NCBI GenBank assembly: GCA_900314635.1
Contig: OMVY01000014.1
Coordinates: forward strand, 1-49,333
Source of the DNA: an uncultured Methanobrevibacter sp.
Lineage (GTDB): Archaea; Methanobacteriota; Methanobacteria; Methanobacteriales; Methanobacteriaceae
Length of the DNA stretch: 49,333 nucleotides
Direction: 5' to 3'
Positions 18,855-27,063 of this stretch are shown here, piece after piece. The notes beneath the pieces are model-generated. The model saw only the letters and a list, made by a program, of their open reading frames with translations. It was not told where the DNA came from and did no database searches. How positions within the stretch are numbered: the first letter of the stretch is position 1; every line of letters begins with the position of its first letter. Both the position numbers and the translations under genes were made by a program.

Positions 18855-19093
18855 ATTCTTCTATTTGTCATGAAGATATATAAATTATTTTAATTCAGAG
18901 AATTTCCAATAATAATCCAAAATCATGCAAAAAACTCAATAAATAAAATTATAATATACTGTAAAAAAGTAAAAAATTAGCTTTTTTATAAGAAAATTTA
19001 AGGAAAATTCTACTTATAACTTATAACTTATAACTAAAAAAGAGAGAAAAACCATTAAAAATATGAACTAAAAAATAGCCCAATGTATAAATT
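18855..19093. other. Intergenic stretch with a short TATAACTTA repeat
   Basis: ACTTATAACTTATAACTTAT at 19012-19031 is a run of three TATAACT units. The same unit forms the long array at 20755-21010 upstream of the ParA gene. Nothing else is recognised here. Confidence 0.45.
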
Positions 19094-19119
19094 TGTACTA
19101 CAAAGGTTTAAATAGTACA
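19094..19119 (+). promoter_or_regulatory. TRP-box-like inverted repeat over the trpB2 promoter
   Basis: TGTACTA (19094-19100) and TAGTACA (19113-19119) form a perfect seven-base inverted repeat. A TATA-like TTTAAATA (19107-19114) lies between and partly under the right half. In Methanothermobacter, TrpY binds TGTACA TRP boxes and controls trpE and trpB2 transcription, so this is a good candidate TrpY operator. A second TATA-like ATATAAAATA lies at 19125-19134. Confidence 0.6.
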
Positions 19120-19248
19120 TTGAAGATATAAAATAGTGTGCCTAAAAATAATAAAAAAATTCAGGCACTTGAATAAAAAATTGAAATATGAAATCTTATT
19201 TAAATTCCATATTAAACTTATAAAATCATTAAATTAGGAGAATCAAAT

Positions 19249-20547
19249 ATGTACAAAATACAATTATCAAGTGATGACGTACCAACCAAATGGTATAATA
19301 TTAATGCTGACTTACCTGTAGAACTTCCTGCACCTAAAAACAGTAAAGGAAGAGACCAAATTTCCACACTTCCTGATATATTCGTAGGAGAATGTCTCAA
19401 TCAGGAATTCTCGACGGACCGATACATTTCAATCCCTAAAGAGGTAAGAGAAATCTATCAGCAGATAGGAAGACCTACACCTCTCTATAGAGCTACAAAG
19501 CTTGAAGAGAAGCTGAACACTCCTGCCAAAATATACTATAAGAGAGAAGACACCTCTCCAACAGGAAGCCACAAGCTGAACAGTGCATTGGCACAGGCAT
19601 ACTATGCAAGAGAACAGGGAATTGAAAGAGTAACTACAGAAACCGGAGCAGGCCAATGGGGTAGCGCATTAGCACTTGCATGTTCCATGATGGGAATCGA
19701 CTGTACAGTATACATGGTTAGAGTATCATATGATCAAAAGCCATTCAGAAAAGGAGTCATGCAGCTTTACAACTCTACAATACACGCATCTCCAAGTACT
19801 AATACAGAAGTTGGAAGAAAAGTACTTGAAGAGACTCCGGACACCCCAGGTTCTCTTGGAATAGCTATTTCAGAAGCAGTTGAAGACGCTTTATCCGATG
19901 ACAATGTCAGATACACTTTAGGAAGCGTATTGAACCACGTAATCCTTCACCAGACAGTAATCGGACAGGAAATCAAGACACAGCTTGAAATCGCAGAGGA
20001 AGAGCCTGATACAATGATTGCCTGTGTCGGAGGAGGAAGTAACTTCGGTGGAGCAATGTTCCCATTCATGAAGGACAAGATAGACGGAAACAGCGATACA
20101 GAATTCATTGCTGTTGAGCCTTCAGCATGTCCAACACTTACCCAGGGAAGCTATGATTATGACTTCGGAGACAATGTAGGATTCACCCCATTATTAAAGA
20201 TGTACACATTAGGACACGAATTTGTAGCACCTTCCGTGCATGCCGGAGGACTCAGATACCATGGAATGAACACACAAGTATCCCTCCTGACTCATGAGGG
20301 CTACATAACTCCTAAGGCTGTCCATCAAAGAGATGTATTCACAGCTGGCCAGATGTTTGCAAACTGCGAAGGCATCATTCCAGCTCCTGAGACCTGTCAC
20401 GCTATTGCAGCTACTATTGACGAAGCTCGCAGATGCAAGGAAACCGGCGAGGAGAAAACCATTGTCATGAACTTCTCAGGACATGGATTAATGGATCTTA
20501 AAGGTTACGAAAGCTTCATAGATGGAAGCCTTGAAAACAGCAAATAG
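19249..20547 (+). CDS. trpB2: Tryptophan synthase beta-like protein, TrpB2 type
   Basis: A PLP-dependent enzyme making tryptophan from indole (or indole delivered with TrpA) and serine. At 432 residues it is longer than TrpB1 and has the TrpB2 N-terminal extension (WYNINADLPVELPAPKN). The PLP lysine is Lys109 in SPTGSHKLNSA, and the phosphate-binding loop is VGGGSNFGG. ETGAGQWGSALALA and PSVHAGGLRYHGM are further conserved blocks. AGGAGA sits before the ATG. TRP-box-like repeats upstream suggest tryptophan-responsive control. TrpA and the rest of the trp operon are not here, as expected for TrpB2 as an indole-salvage or second beta enzyme. Confidence 0.93.
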   Translation: MYKIQLSSDDVPTKWYNINADLPVELPAPKNSKGRDQISTLPDIFVGECLNQEFSTDRYISIPKEVREIYQQIGRPTPLYRATKLEEKLNTPAKIYYKREDTSPTGSHKLNSALAQAYYAREQGIERVTTETGAGQWGSALALACSMMGIDCTVYMVRVSYDQKPFRKGVMQLYNSTIHASPSTNTEVGRKVLEETPDTPGSLGIAISEAVEDALSDDNVRYTLGSVLNHVILHQTVIGQEIKTQLEIAEEEPDTMIACVGGGSNFGGAMFPFMKDKIDGNSDTEFIAVEPSACPTLTQGSYDYDFGDNVGFTPLLKMYTLGHEFVAPSVHAGGLRYHGMNTQVSLLTHEGYITPKAVHQRDVFTAGQMFANCEGIIPAPETCHAIAATIDEARRCKETGEEKTIVMNFSGHGLMDLKGYESFIDGSLENSK

Positions 20548-20556
20548 ATATATTTT

Positions 20557-20627
20557 AGAGAACTTTAAGTTCTCTTTTTAACTTTTCCTCAAAATCACAA
20601 TAGGATAATTGAAAAATTATCTTATTG
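20557..20627 (+). terminator. Double terminator hairpin after trpB2
   Basis: AGAGAACT (20557-20564) pairs with AGTTCTCT (20568-20575), followed directly by TTTTTAACTTTT. A second hairpin, CAATAGGATAAT (20598-20609) with ATTATCTTATTG (20616-20627) and one wobble pair, is followed by CTCTTTTTTT. Both fit intrinsic terminators for trpB2. Confidence 0.7.
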
Positions 20628-20754
20628 CCTCTTTTTTTACTAAAAACCCTATTATAATAAACTCTTTTTTTATAAAAAACTATCTTTAACATTAGCAAAA
20701 CCCCATTTTATCCAGAGAAATTAAATATATTTTTTAAAAATTTTATTGAAAATT

Positions 20755-21010
20755 ATTACTTATAACTTATAACTAATAACTTAAAAGTAAAAACTTAAAA
20801 CTTATAAATTAAAAGTTATAAAGTAAAAGATATAACTTAAAAGATATAAGTTAAAACATATAACTTAAAACTTATATAGTATAAGTTATAAATTATAATA
20901 TATAACTTAAAAGTTTTAACTTAAAAGAAATAAGTTATAAATTAAAAGTTTTTAGTAAAAAGATCTAAATTAACAGATATAACTTAAAAAGTAAAAGTTA
21001 TAACTTAAGA
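20755..21010. repeat. Degenerate TATAACTTA repeat array upstream of the ParA gene
   Basis: About 255 bp made almost wholly of variants of TATAACTTAAAAG, in both orientations. AACTTA occurs about eleven times directly (for example near 20764, 20779, 20792, 20834, 20872, 20913, 20979 and 21003), and TAAGTT occurs inverted near 20847, 20882 and 20931. Spacing is irregular and there are no unique spacers, so it is not CRISPR. It ends about 90 bp before the ParA start. By position it could be a centromere-like parS site or an operator; this is inference. Confidence 0.6.
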
Positions 21011-21096
21011 AAAATGAGTAAAAATCTTAATTTTATTAAAACTTTTAAATCAGACTAATTTAATAATCAATGGGTACAAAAATCAGGAGAATTTAG

Positions 21097-21867
21097 ATGG
21101 CGGAAACAATAGCTGTAATGAACCAAAAAGGAGGCTGTGGAAAGACAACAACTGTTGTCAACCTTGCTACCTCATTGGCTTTGATGGGAAAGGCCGTGCT
21201 TGTTGTAGACATGGATCCACAGGCAAATACAACAACCAGCTTTGGAATAAACAAGACAGAAATAAAAAATACTGTATATTCAGCACTTGTAAAAGACTGC
21301 AGCGTGCAGAAGGCAACTATACAAACAAAAGTTGAAAATCTTTTCATACTTCCAAGCAACATTGATTTAAGTGGAATAGAAGTGGAATTATCACAGAAAG
21401 AAAACTATCATATAGCTTTGAAAAATCTGCTTGAGCCTATCAAAGGAATATTCGATTACATAATCATAGACCTGCCTCCATCATTAGGAGTAATCACTAT
21501 CAACTCATTAATAGCTGCAGATAGCGTTTTAATACCTATACAAGCGGAATACTTCGCTCTTGAGGGACTGGCTGATTTAATGAACACAATCAAACTTGTA
21601 GAGACACGTCTTAGAAGTCCGACTCCAATAAAAGGCATCTTATTAACACTCTATGATGCGAGAACCAGATTGGGAAGGGAAGTCTACTCAGAGCTTAAAA
21701 AATACTTCAAAGACGAGGAATACATCTTCAAGACAGTTATTCCTAGAAACATACGATTGGCTGAGGCTCCTAGTTATGGAAAGCCATGCATATTGTATGA
21801 TCCAGAAAGCAAAGGTTCCCAAAGTTATTTGAGACTGGCAAAGGAACTTTTAGAACTAGAACAATAA
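21097..21867 (+). CDS. ParA/Soj-family partitioning ATPase
   Basis: A 256-residue ATPase of the ParA/MinD superfamily, chromosomal Soj size. It has the deviant Walker A KGGCGKTTT with signature Lys11 and Lys16, Walker A' VVDMDPQANTTTSFG, and Walker B YIIIDLPPSLG. PSNIDLSGIEVEL and VIPRNIRLAEAPSYGKP are typical of Soj. There is no N-terminal HTH, unlike plasmid type Ia ParA. ParA binds DNA non-specifically as an ATP dimer, and its ATPase is stimulated by the ParB N-terminal peptide. AGGAGA precedes the ATG. It lies between a repeat array and a gene encoding a ParB-like N-terminal peptide, suggesting a partition locus. A chromosomal role is likely, as no plasmid replication gene is seen. Confidence 0.92.
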   Translation: MAETIAVMNQKGGCGKTTTVVNLATSLALMGKAVLVVDMDPQANTTTSFGINKTEIKNTVYSALVKDCSVQKATIQTKVENLFILPSNIDLSGIEVELSQKENYHIALKNLLEPIKGIFDYIIIDLPPSLGVITINSLIAADSVLIPIQAEYFALEGLADLMNTIKLVETRLRSPTPIKGILLTLYDARTRLGREVYSELKKYFKDEEYIFKTVIPRNIRLAEAPSYGKPCILYDPESKGSQSYLRLAKELLELEQ

Positions 21868-22016
21868 AAAAACATTTCGATATGCATAATAAAATTGAAA
21901 AGACTGAAAATAAATTTCATAATTAGAATTCAATATTTGATTAGAACTGTAAATAAACATTTACAGACTAAGCCAATAGCTAAAAATTAAAAAAAATACA
22001 AAAAGGGTTTGGTATT

Positions 22017-22742
22017 ATGGCAAAAAAAGAAAGAAATTCAGGTTTAGGAAGAGGCTTGGACTCTTTGATTCCTAATATAGCTGAGGAAAAAGAAGTCGAA
22101 GAAGGAATATCATTAGAAGATCTCATGAAAGATTCCGAAGAGGAAATAGAAGAAGTTGAAGAAACTGAAGCTATTCAAGAAGAAACAGCAGCTGAATCTG
22201 AAACTATTCAGGAAAAAACAGAAACAGAAGAAATTCAAGAAAATACTTCTGAAGAGGAAAATGAAATTGAAGAGACCGAAGAATCATCACAAAATTTCAC
22301 AAATGTTCTAGGAAACGATGATGAAATAGTAGAAGAAAAATCTGAAACAGCAAAAGTTGATTACAAGGAAGAATTATCAACAAGAACAGTGGACAGACTC
22401 AAGGAAAAATCAGCTCAAGAAGAAGCATCAAAAATTCAAGAGAAAGATTCAATTAAAGACATACTTGATGATGAAAACATACCAAATATTGAAGACTCAT
22501 TGAATATAAATGAAGATGAAAGCTTTTTATCAAAAGAAGATGAAAAGAATATATCTGAAATCATTGAAACTGTTGAAAAGAATCCAAGAATTACCTTGTG
22601 GTCAGCAAAATCAGCAGCCGTATTAAGGTATTTGAGAAAAACTCAGCCGGAATTCAGCATATCCAAAGAGGCTTCAAGACTCATTGATGAGGCAATAGCT
22701 GAGGAATACCCTGAAATCTGGACTTTATTTAATCATTTATAA
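22017..22742 (+). CDS. Acidic protein with ParB-type N-terminal peptide; no CTPase domain or ParB HTH
   Basis: A 241-residue protein encoded 150 bp after the ParA gene on the same strand. Residues 9-19, GLGRGLDSLIP, match the ParA-stimulating N-terminal peptide of ParB/Spo0J. The GERR-type CTP-binding domain and central helix-turn-helix of ParB are absent. Instead, residues about 24-185 are Glu-rich and low complexity, probably disordered. The C-terminus (about 188-241; RITLWSAKSAAVLRYLRK, SISKEASRLIDEAIAEEYP) is a compact basic-then-helical module that may bind DNA or dimerise, perhaps a ribbon-helix-helix or histone-like fold. It is best read as an unusual ParA partner. The upstream ribosome site is weak (GGTTTGGTATT). 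Confidence 0.7.
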   Translation: MAKKERNSGLGRGLDSLIPNIAEEKEVEEGISLEDLMKDSEEEIEEVEETEAIQEETAAESETIQEKTETEEIQENTSEEENEIEETEESSQNFTNVLGNDDEIVEEKSETAKVDYKEELSTRTVDRLKEKSAQEEASKIQEKDSIKDILDDENIPNIEDSLNINEDESFLSKEDEKNISEIIETVEKNPRITLWSAKSAAVLRYLRKTQPEFSISKEASRLIDEAIAEEYPEIWTLFNHL

Positions 22743-22846
22743 TTAAAAGCCGTAATGCCAAGTATTAAATTTAAGTAAGATGCTGTTTACTCATACAAAA
22801 ACAGGAAAGAAATAATAGTTAAGTTAATCCCCATAAAAAAACAAAT

Positions 22847-22877
22847 AAATGAGTGAAGTTTATTCTTTCACTCATTT
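22847..22877. terminator. Bidirectional terminator between the ParB-like and YbjQ genes
   Basis: AAATGAGTGAA (22847-22857) pairs perfectly with TTCACTCATTT (22867-22877) across a nine-base loop. It lies between convergent genes, so it can serve both. Confidence 0.6.
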
Positions 22878-22927
22878 AACTAGTTGATAGAATATATCTG
22901 TTTTTTATAGAAAAATATTTTATGTAA

Positions 22928-23287
22928 TTAAAATACCCTTTCATTATCCTCTTTTTTCTCAATTACAACAGCGGTTCCATAAGCAAGAACTTCCTGCATG
23001 TTCTGGGAAATGCTGTCTGAATCCATCCTGAGTGAGATGATTGCATTGGCTCCCAGATCCTTTGCATGTTCAATGCAGCGCTGGACGGACTCATCTCTTG
23101 AATCCTCCATCATGGTAACATACTGCTTGATTTCTCCACCTAAAATACCTTTGAGGCCTGCGCCTATATCTCCGCCTAAGCCTCTTGCACGTACGGTAAG
23201 ACCATATACAAAACCTTTGACTTCCACTACCTTGTATCCAGGGACATAATTGGAAGTTGAAATTGGAAATTCTTCAAAACTAACCAT
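22928..23287 (-). CDS. YbjQ family (DUF74) protein
   Basis: A small YbjQ-type protein of 119 residues. It has the typical VPGYKVVEVKGFVYGLTVRARGLGGDIGAGLKGILGGEI block, a helix with MMEDSRDESVQRCIEHAKDLGANAIISLRMDS, and a final beta strand, EVLAYGTAVVIEK. Members form pentameric rings and are annotated as putative heavy-metal-binding proteins, without firm function. The ATG at 23287 has GGTG six bases upstream; the longer GTG start would use that site as codons. It is separated from the radical SAM gene upstream by about 110 bp. Confidence 0.88.
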   Translation of the reverse strand: MVSFEEFPISTSNYVPGYKVVEVKGFVYGLTVRARGLGGDIGAGLKGILGGEIKQYVTMMEDSRDESVQRCIEHAKDLGANAIISLRMDSDSISQNMQEVLAYGTAVVIEKKEDNERVF

Positions 23288-23398
23288 TTTTAACACCTTT
23301 GTAAACTTTAAGTAATTATATGTGCTTGTTCATTATAAATATCTCTTTTAAATAATCGATGAATCATTTATTAAGAATGAATAAATATTGAATATTAG

Positions 23399-24475
23399 CT
23401 AATGATTCAACAAGCTCTCCACTTCTTTTTTATGTTCAAACAACACACATCCTCCATCATGGTCTTCAGTCAGGATGCCATCTTCTCGAAGGGACTTGAA
23501 AAATCCAGACTCCAGAACCTCCAAAATGGTGGCGTCCCTGACATTGATATCAGAATATGGTGAGGCAGGACAAGGTTCTGCACCGCCATGATAATTGATA
23601 TGGAAAAATCCTCTCCCAGCAGCCAGACAGCCTCCAGTTGACTTTTCATCTCCTGGAAAAGACATGAAGAGCATTTCAGGATGCTTTTCCCGCAAATCAG
23701 CAATCTCCTCCATTAGTAACTCCCTCTCCTCATCACTTGGAGCAAGATTTGCATTGCCGTCGACAGGAACAAATTCTATAAAGAACAATACCTTGCAGCC
23801 AGAGCTTTTCAAAAGATTTATAAATTCTTCAGAAACTGCATAATTCAAATTATCTTTTGTAACGGTTACTGATGCACCGAAAATCAAATCATTATCCTTC
23901 ATCAGCTGCATTGAATCTGTAACCTGGCTGTAGACCCCTTCACCTCTTCTGGAATCAGTAACATCCCTGTCTCCTTCTATGGAAAATACAGGAATGAGAT
24001 TTCTATTACCATCAAAGAGCTCCAGATAATTGCCATTCAATAGGGTTCCATTAGTAAATACAGGGAATAGTATTTCTGGAAAATTGCTTGCCTTGAGCAG
24101 AACATCCTCCCTCATCATAGGCTCGCCTCCTGCAAGAACTATGAAGCTTATTCCCAGATTTCTTGATTGCCTGAAGATATCCTCCCACTGGCTATCAGAG
24201 AGAGGGATCTGATGATGGTCGTTGTTAGTTCTAGAGTAGCATCCGACACAGTTGAGATTGCAATCGGCAGTTATGCTTGCAATTAGAAAAGCTGGAATGT
24301 TGATATCCTGTTTGAGATATTCCTCCCTTGTTTTTGTAGCATTTCTTGTTGATTTTGCAAAACCCGCTAGAAACAAGGCTTCCTTTGGATTTTTCAAAGT
24401 TGCTTTTATGGAATCTTTTACTATGTTTTCCACGCTTCTCGCCAAATATTCCTGAATATTGAAATCTTCCTGCAC
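23399..24475 (-). CDS. Radical SAM protein with extra C-terminal cysteine region
   Basis: A 358-residue radical SAM protein. The cluster motif is Cys72, Cys76 and Cys79 in ADCNLNCVGCYS. LAGGEPMMREDVL is the usual second motif, and PVFTNGTLL and FSIEGDRDVTDSRRG follow along the barrel. The C-terminal part has Cys residues in GGCLAAGRGFFHINYHGGAEPCPASPYS and GGCVLFEHKKEV, resembling SPASM or twitch-type auxiliary cluster regions of peptide- and cofactor-modifying enzymes. The start is GTG, with GGAGAT six bases upstream. No precursor peptide gene was recognised next to it, and the substrate is unknown. Confidence 0.82.
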   Translation of the reverse strand: MQEDFNIQEYLARSVENIVKDSIKATLKNPKEALFLAGFAKSTRNATKTREEYLKQDINIPAFLIASITADCNLNCVGCYSRTNNDHHQIPLSDSQWEDIFRQSRNLGISFIVLAGGEPMMREDVLLKASNFPEILFPVFTNGTLLNGNYLELFDGNRNLIPVFSIEGDRDVTDSRRGEGVYSQVTDSMQLMKDNDLIFGASVTVTKDNLNYAVSEEFINLLKSSGCKVLFFIEFVPVDGNANLAPSDEERELLMEEIADLREKHPEMLFMSFPGDEKSTGGCLAAGRGFFHINYHGGAEPCPASPYSDINVRDATILEVLESGFFKSLREDGILTEDHDGGCVLFEHKKEVESLLNH

Positions 24476-24680
24476 CTTTAATCTCCTTAAATCTTAATCA
24501 TTTATTCGAATTACTAGCTATCCAATTTAAAATAATACAGATTAACAATTTAACCAATAAATTAATCATTAAATGAATTATCTATAACAATTTTTAAATC
24601 ATCCTGTACAATATTGTTGCTCGAATACATATAAAAGTTTTTTGAATAATTAAATAGGTTTAATAACTATAAAACATATA

Positions 24681-24696
24681 TTTAGGTATACCTAAA
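24681..24696 (+). promoter_or_regulatory. Perfect 16-bp palindrome TTTAGGTATACCTAAA
   Basis: This sequence is its own reverse complement and lies 22 bp before the methyltransferase ATG at 24719, in the core promoter or leader position. TTAGG..CCTAA symmetry is typical of DtxR/IdeR/MntR metal regulators, which exist in methanogen archaea. The regulator assignment is inference. Confidence 0.55.
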
Positions 24697-24718
24697 AACT
24701 TAAGATATGGTGAATATG

Positions 24719-25360
24719 ATGAAAACTGACAAGGAATACAAGGAATTATCCATCAAGGAATTTAACAAGGCGGCGGAAAAATATGAAAGTGGAAATGCAG
24801 GAATATATGAAATGTGCAAGAGGGACTATCCTCCAATTCTAGAAGAAATAAGAAAAACAGAATTTGAAACACTTCTCGATGCAGGATGCGGAACCGCTCC
24901 AATGATAAGCCTGCTCCAGGAGGAATACAGCAATAAGAAATATACTGGAATAGACCTCTCACCCAAGATGATAGAAAAGGCAAAAATGAAAAACCTGCCC
25001 AATACCGAATTTATTGTGGGAGACTGCGAAAACCTGCCTTTTGAAGAAAACTCATTCGACATAGTAATCAATTCACAAAGCTTTCATCACTATCCAAATC
25101 CACAGGACTTTTTCAACAGCGTTTACAAAGTGCTCAAACCAGGCGGCAAGCTCATATTAAGGGACAATGCAGCCAACAAGCTGTTTACATGGTTTGCAAA
25201 TAAGGTTGAACTGCCTCTTGCAAATCTTACAGGCCATGGAGATGTCAAGATGCATACTCTTGAAGAGGTAAGAGGATATTGTAAAAAAGCTAATTTAAAA
25301 GTAGAAAAATTGGAACAGCAGTCCAGGTTCAGAATGCATCTGGTAGCTGTAAAGGAATAA
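24719..25360 (+). CDS. Class I SAM-dependent methyltransferase
   Basis: A 213-residue methyltransferase of the Methyltransf_11/UbiE-like group. The SAM-binding loop is LLDAGCGTAPMISLLQEEY, followed by YTGIDLSPKMIEKAKMK with the acidic end of strand 2, then VGDCENLPFEENSFDIVINSQSFHHY and VLKPGGKLILRD. The substrate is a small molecule or metabolite, not predictable. The ATG at 24719 has GGTGA five bases before it and is preferred over the upstream in-frame ATG at 24707, which overlaps that site. A perfect 16-bp palindrome sits in its promoter, suggesting metal- or redox-responsive control. Confidence 0.85.
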   Translation: MKTDKEYKELSIKEFNKAAEKYESGNAGIYEMCKRDYPPILEEIRKTEFETLLDAGCGTAPMISLLQEEYSNKKYTGIDLSPKMIEKAKMKNLPNTEFIVGDCENLPFEENSFDIVINSQSFHHYPNPQDFFNSVYKVLKPGGKLILRDNAANKLFTWFANKVELPLANLTGHGDVKMHTLEEVRGYCKKANLKVEKLEQQSRFRMHLVAVKE

Positions 25361-25433
25361 TTTTTGATTCTGTACAATGGAATGATTTATAGTTAAACCC
25401 CTCTAAAAGCATTGAAAAAACATGTAATAATAA

Positions 25434-26102
25434 CTAAACACCATCTAAAAGCATTGTGGAAACAAGTTCAAGCTCCCCATCGCATTTAGGACACTTGTCA
25501 AAGGGATTTATCATTCTGGGAATTTCCCTTCCGCATTCAGGGCATTTTATTTGCCTGTCCTCATAGTCTGTGCCTAATTCCACAACATAAATATATTCAG
25601 GATCTGTCTTCAAATCATCAATGTCATAATTCGCCATATCCTCAATCAATTCTTTAAAATCAAATCTGGCAGTTTCAATAGCTTCTTCTTTTGATTCAAA
25701 GTCATTGACATCATATTTTTTGATTGTTTTATTCTCAACAATGTCTTTTATCTCAACTTCATATATGGTGGATAAGAAATATCTGTGTTTTTGACGAGAG
25801 CTCAGCTTTATATTGTTCGGCCTTCTTTTCAATGCATCCAAAACCATTTGCATGGCTTCTTCTGAATCAAGATTTGAAAATTCCCTGATGGAATACAGCT
25901 TCACATTCTTATCACAATGAGAGCAATAGCTTTCAAAAGTATCTCCCTTTATCAAGGCCTTCTCTGAAGGGTCTTCTTCGCGAAGCATCACCCTGTGGTC
26001 GAAGATCTCTCTTGTATCTGGATCGATATAGAACAAATCGGTCCCATCATTTTCAAATTCAAAACCGCATTCATCGCAAACCAGTTTCATCGCCAGACTC
26101 AT
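25434..26102 (-). CDS. Protein with two zinc-ribbon cysteine pairs at each end, function unknown
   Basis: A 222-residue cytosolic protein. The N-terminus has CDECGFEF and, about 50 residues later, SYCSHCDKNVK. The C-terminus has KCPECGREIP and DKCPKCDGELEL. These make two likely zinc ribbons around an alpha/beta middle. The last CPxCG/CPKC pair looks like an archaeal transcription-factor or RNA-polymerase-type ribbon. The start at 26102 is chosen because GGTGAT sits five bases upstream; the longer frame would start inside that site. I do not recognise the family. It is downstream of the HAD gene on the same strand, separated by a tandem-repeat gap. Confidence 0.65.
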   Translation of the reverse strand: MSLAMKLVCDECGFEFENDGTDLFYIDPDTREIFDHRVMLREEDPSEKALIKGDTFESYCSHCDKNVKLYSIREFSNLDSEEAMQMVLDALKRRPNNIKLSSRQKHRYFLSTIYEVEIKDIVENKTIKKYDVNDFESKEEAIETARFDFKELIEDMANYDIDDLKTDPEYIYVVELGTDYEDRQIKCPECGREIPRMINPFDKCPKCDGELELVSTMLLDGV

Positions 26103-26111
26103 GTAAATCAC

Positions 26112-26250
26112 CCTAAAAAAATTATTGATATTTTAAAAAATATATGGAAAATTTAAATCCTCAAAAAAAATTATGGATATTTTAAAAAATATATGGAAAA
26201 TTTAAATCCTCAAAAAAAATTATGGATATTTTAAAAAATATAAGGAAAGT
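26112..26250. repeat. 49-bp tandem repeat, about 2.7 copies
   Basis: The unit contains TGGATATTTTAAAAAATATA and ends GGAAAATTTAAATCCTCA. It repeats at 49-base spacing, with the marker TTTAAATCCT at 26152 and 26201. It fills the gap between the HAD and zinc-ribbon genes. It carries a long TATA-like AAATATAT in each copy, so it may be a duplicated promoter of the downstream minus-strand gene, or just slippage. Confidence 0.6.
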
Positions 26251-26274
26251 TAATGACGGAAATCATATCAAAAC

Positions 26275-27063
26275 CTAAAAATCAATATCCAAAACCTGGG
26301 AGATATCATTTATCACATGATCTGCCTTGGATTTCAGACTGTCCGGAGCATTTCCAGTTTGCTCCAAAGTCAAAACGGCTACATCGGCATGGGAAAATGC
26401 AAGAACATCATTAGGGCCGTCGCCAACCATCATTACCTCATATCCTTTGTCCTTGAGGCTTTTGACAACACCTGCCTTTCCTTCCGTGGTTACTGAACCG
26501 TATCCATGGCTTGCCGGAACATCTAAAAAAGCGGCAAGCATCTTGATTGCTCCCTTCCTGTCACCTGATGCGATATAGACTTCAATTCCATTGCCCTGAA
26601 GTTTGGATACGGTATCTGCAGCATTTTCAAATAGCTGTCCCGCAGTTGTGATTGTATATGCAACTCTTTTCTCAGCAACATTCAAAATAAGAGCGGAACC
26701 TATGCACAATTCCATTCTTGGTACCTCTTCCATTAAAATAGGAAGGCCTTCGGTAATGTCTGCTATGATTGTATCGTCGTTTCTTAAGATCTCATCGACT
26801 TCATCATCACTGACAGGCATGGAAGAATAGCTGACATCATAGCCAATGTCATAATCCACAATAAGGTCCCAGACACGCATGTCCTGATTGATTTTTTTCA
26901 AGCAGTCTATGTTGAACTGCAGTACGACAAGAGCAGCTGTTTCCATCTTGTCAATCAGGTCGAGAGAGTTGATATTTGTGATGAACTCCCCTGAAGAGAG
27001 GTCTTTTATGATTCTGTATCTGTGTACCAATGTTCCTGAATTATCAAATACTACGGCTTTCAT
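26275..27063 (-). CDS. HAD-superfamily hydrolase, P-type-ATPase-like soluble domain
   Basis: A 262-residue soluble HAD protein. Motif I is DNSGTLV at residues 7-13, with nucleophile Asp7 but no second acid; DxSGT or DxTGT is the P-type ATPase form, not the DxDGT of ordinary HAD phosphatases. Motif II is IASGDRKGA, and motif III/IV is VMMVGDGPNDVLAFSHADVAV, very like the GDGxND motif of P-type ATPases. Methanogens encode such stand-alone catalytic domains (for example MJ0968, from memory). There are no membrane helices. The likely activity is phosphatase; the substrate is unknown. It is followed by a repeat gap and the zinc-ribbon gene. Confidence 0.8.
   Translation of the reverse strand: MKAVVFDNSGTLVHRYRIIKDLSSGEFITNINSLDLIDKMETAALVVLQFNIDCLKKINQDMRVWDLIVDYDIGYDVSYSSMPVSDDEVDEILRNDDTIIADITEGLPILMEEVPRMELCIGSALILNVAEKRVAYTITTAGQLFENAADTVSKLQGNGIEVYIASGDRKGAIKMLAAFLDVPASHGYGSVTTEGKAGVVKSLKDKGYEVMMVGDGPNDVLAFSHADVAVLTLEQTGNAPDSLKSKADHVINDISQVLDIDF

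Noticed and set aside
20755-21010. CRISPR-like repeat array
   Set aside because: Units are short, degenerate, in both orientations and without unique spacers of constant size; no cas genes are present.
22017-22742. Plain ParB/Spo0J annotation
   Set aside because: Only the N-terminal peptide matches; the CTPase domain and HTH are absent, so calling it ParB would mislead.
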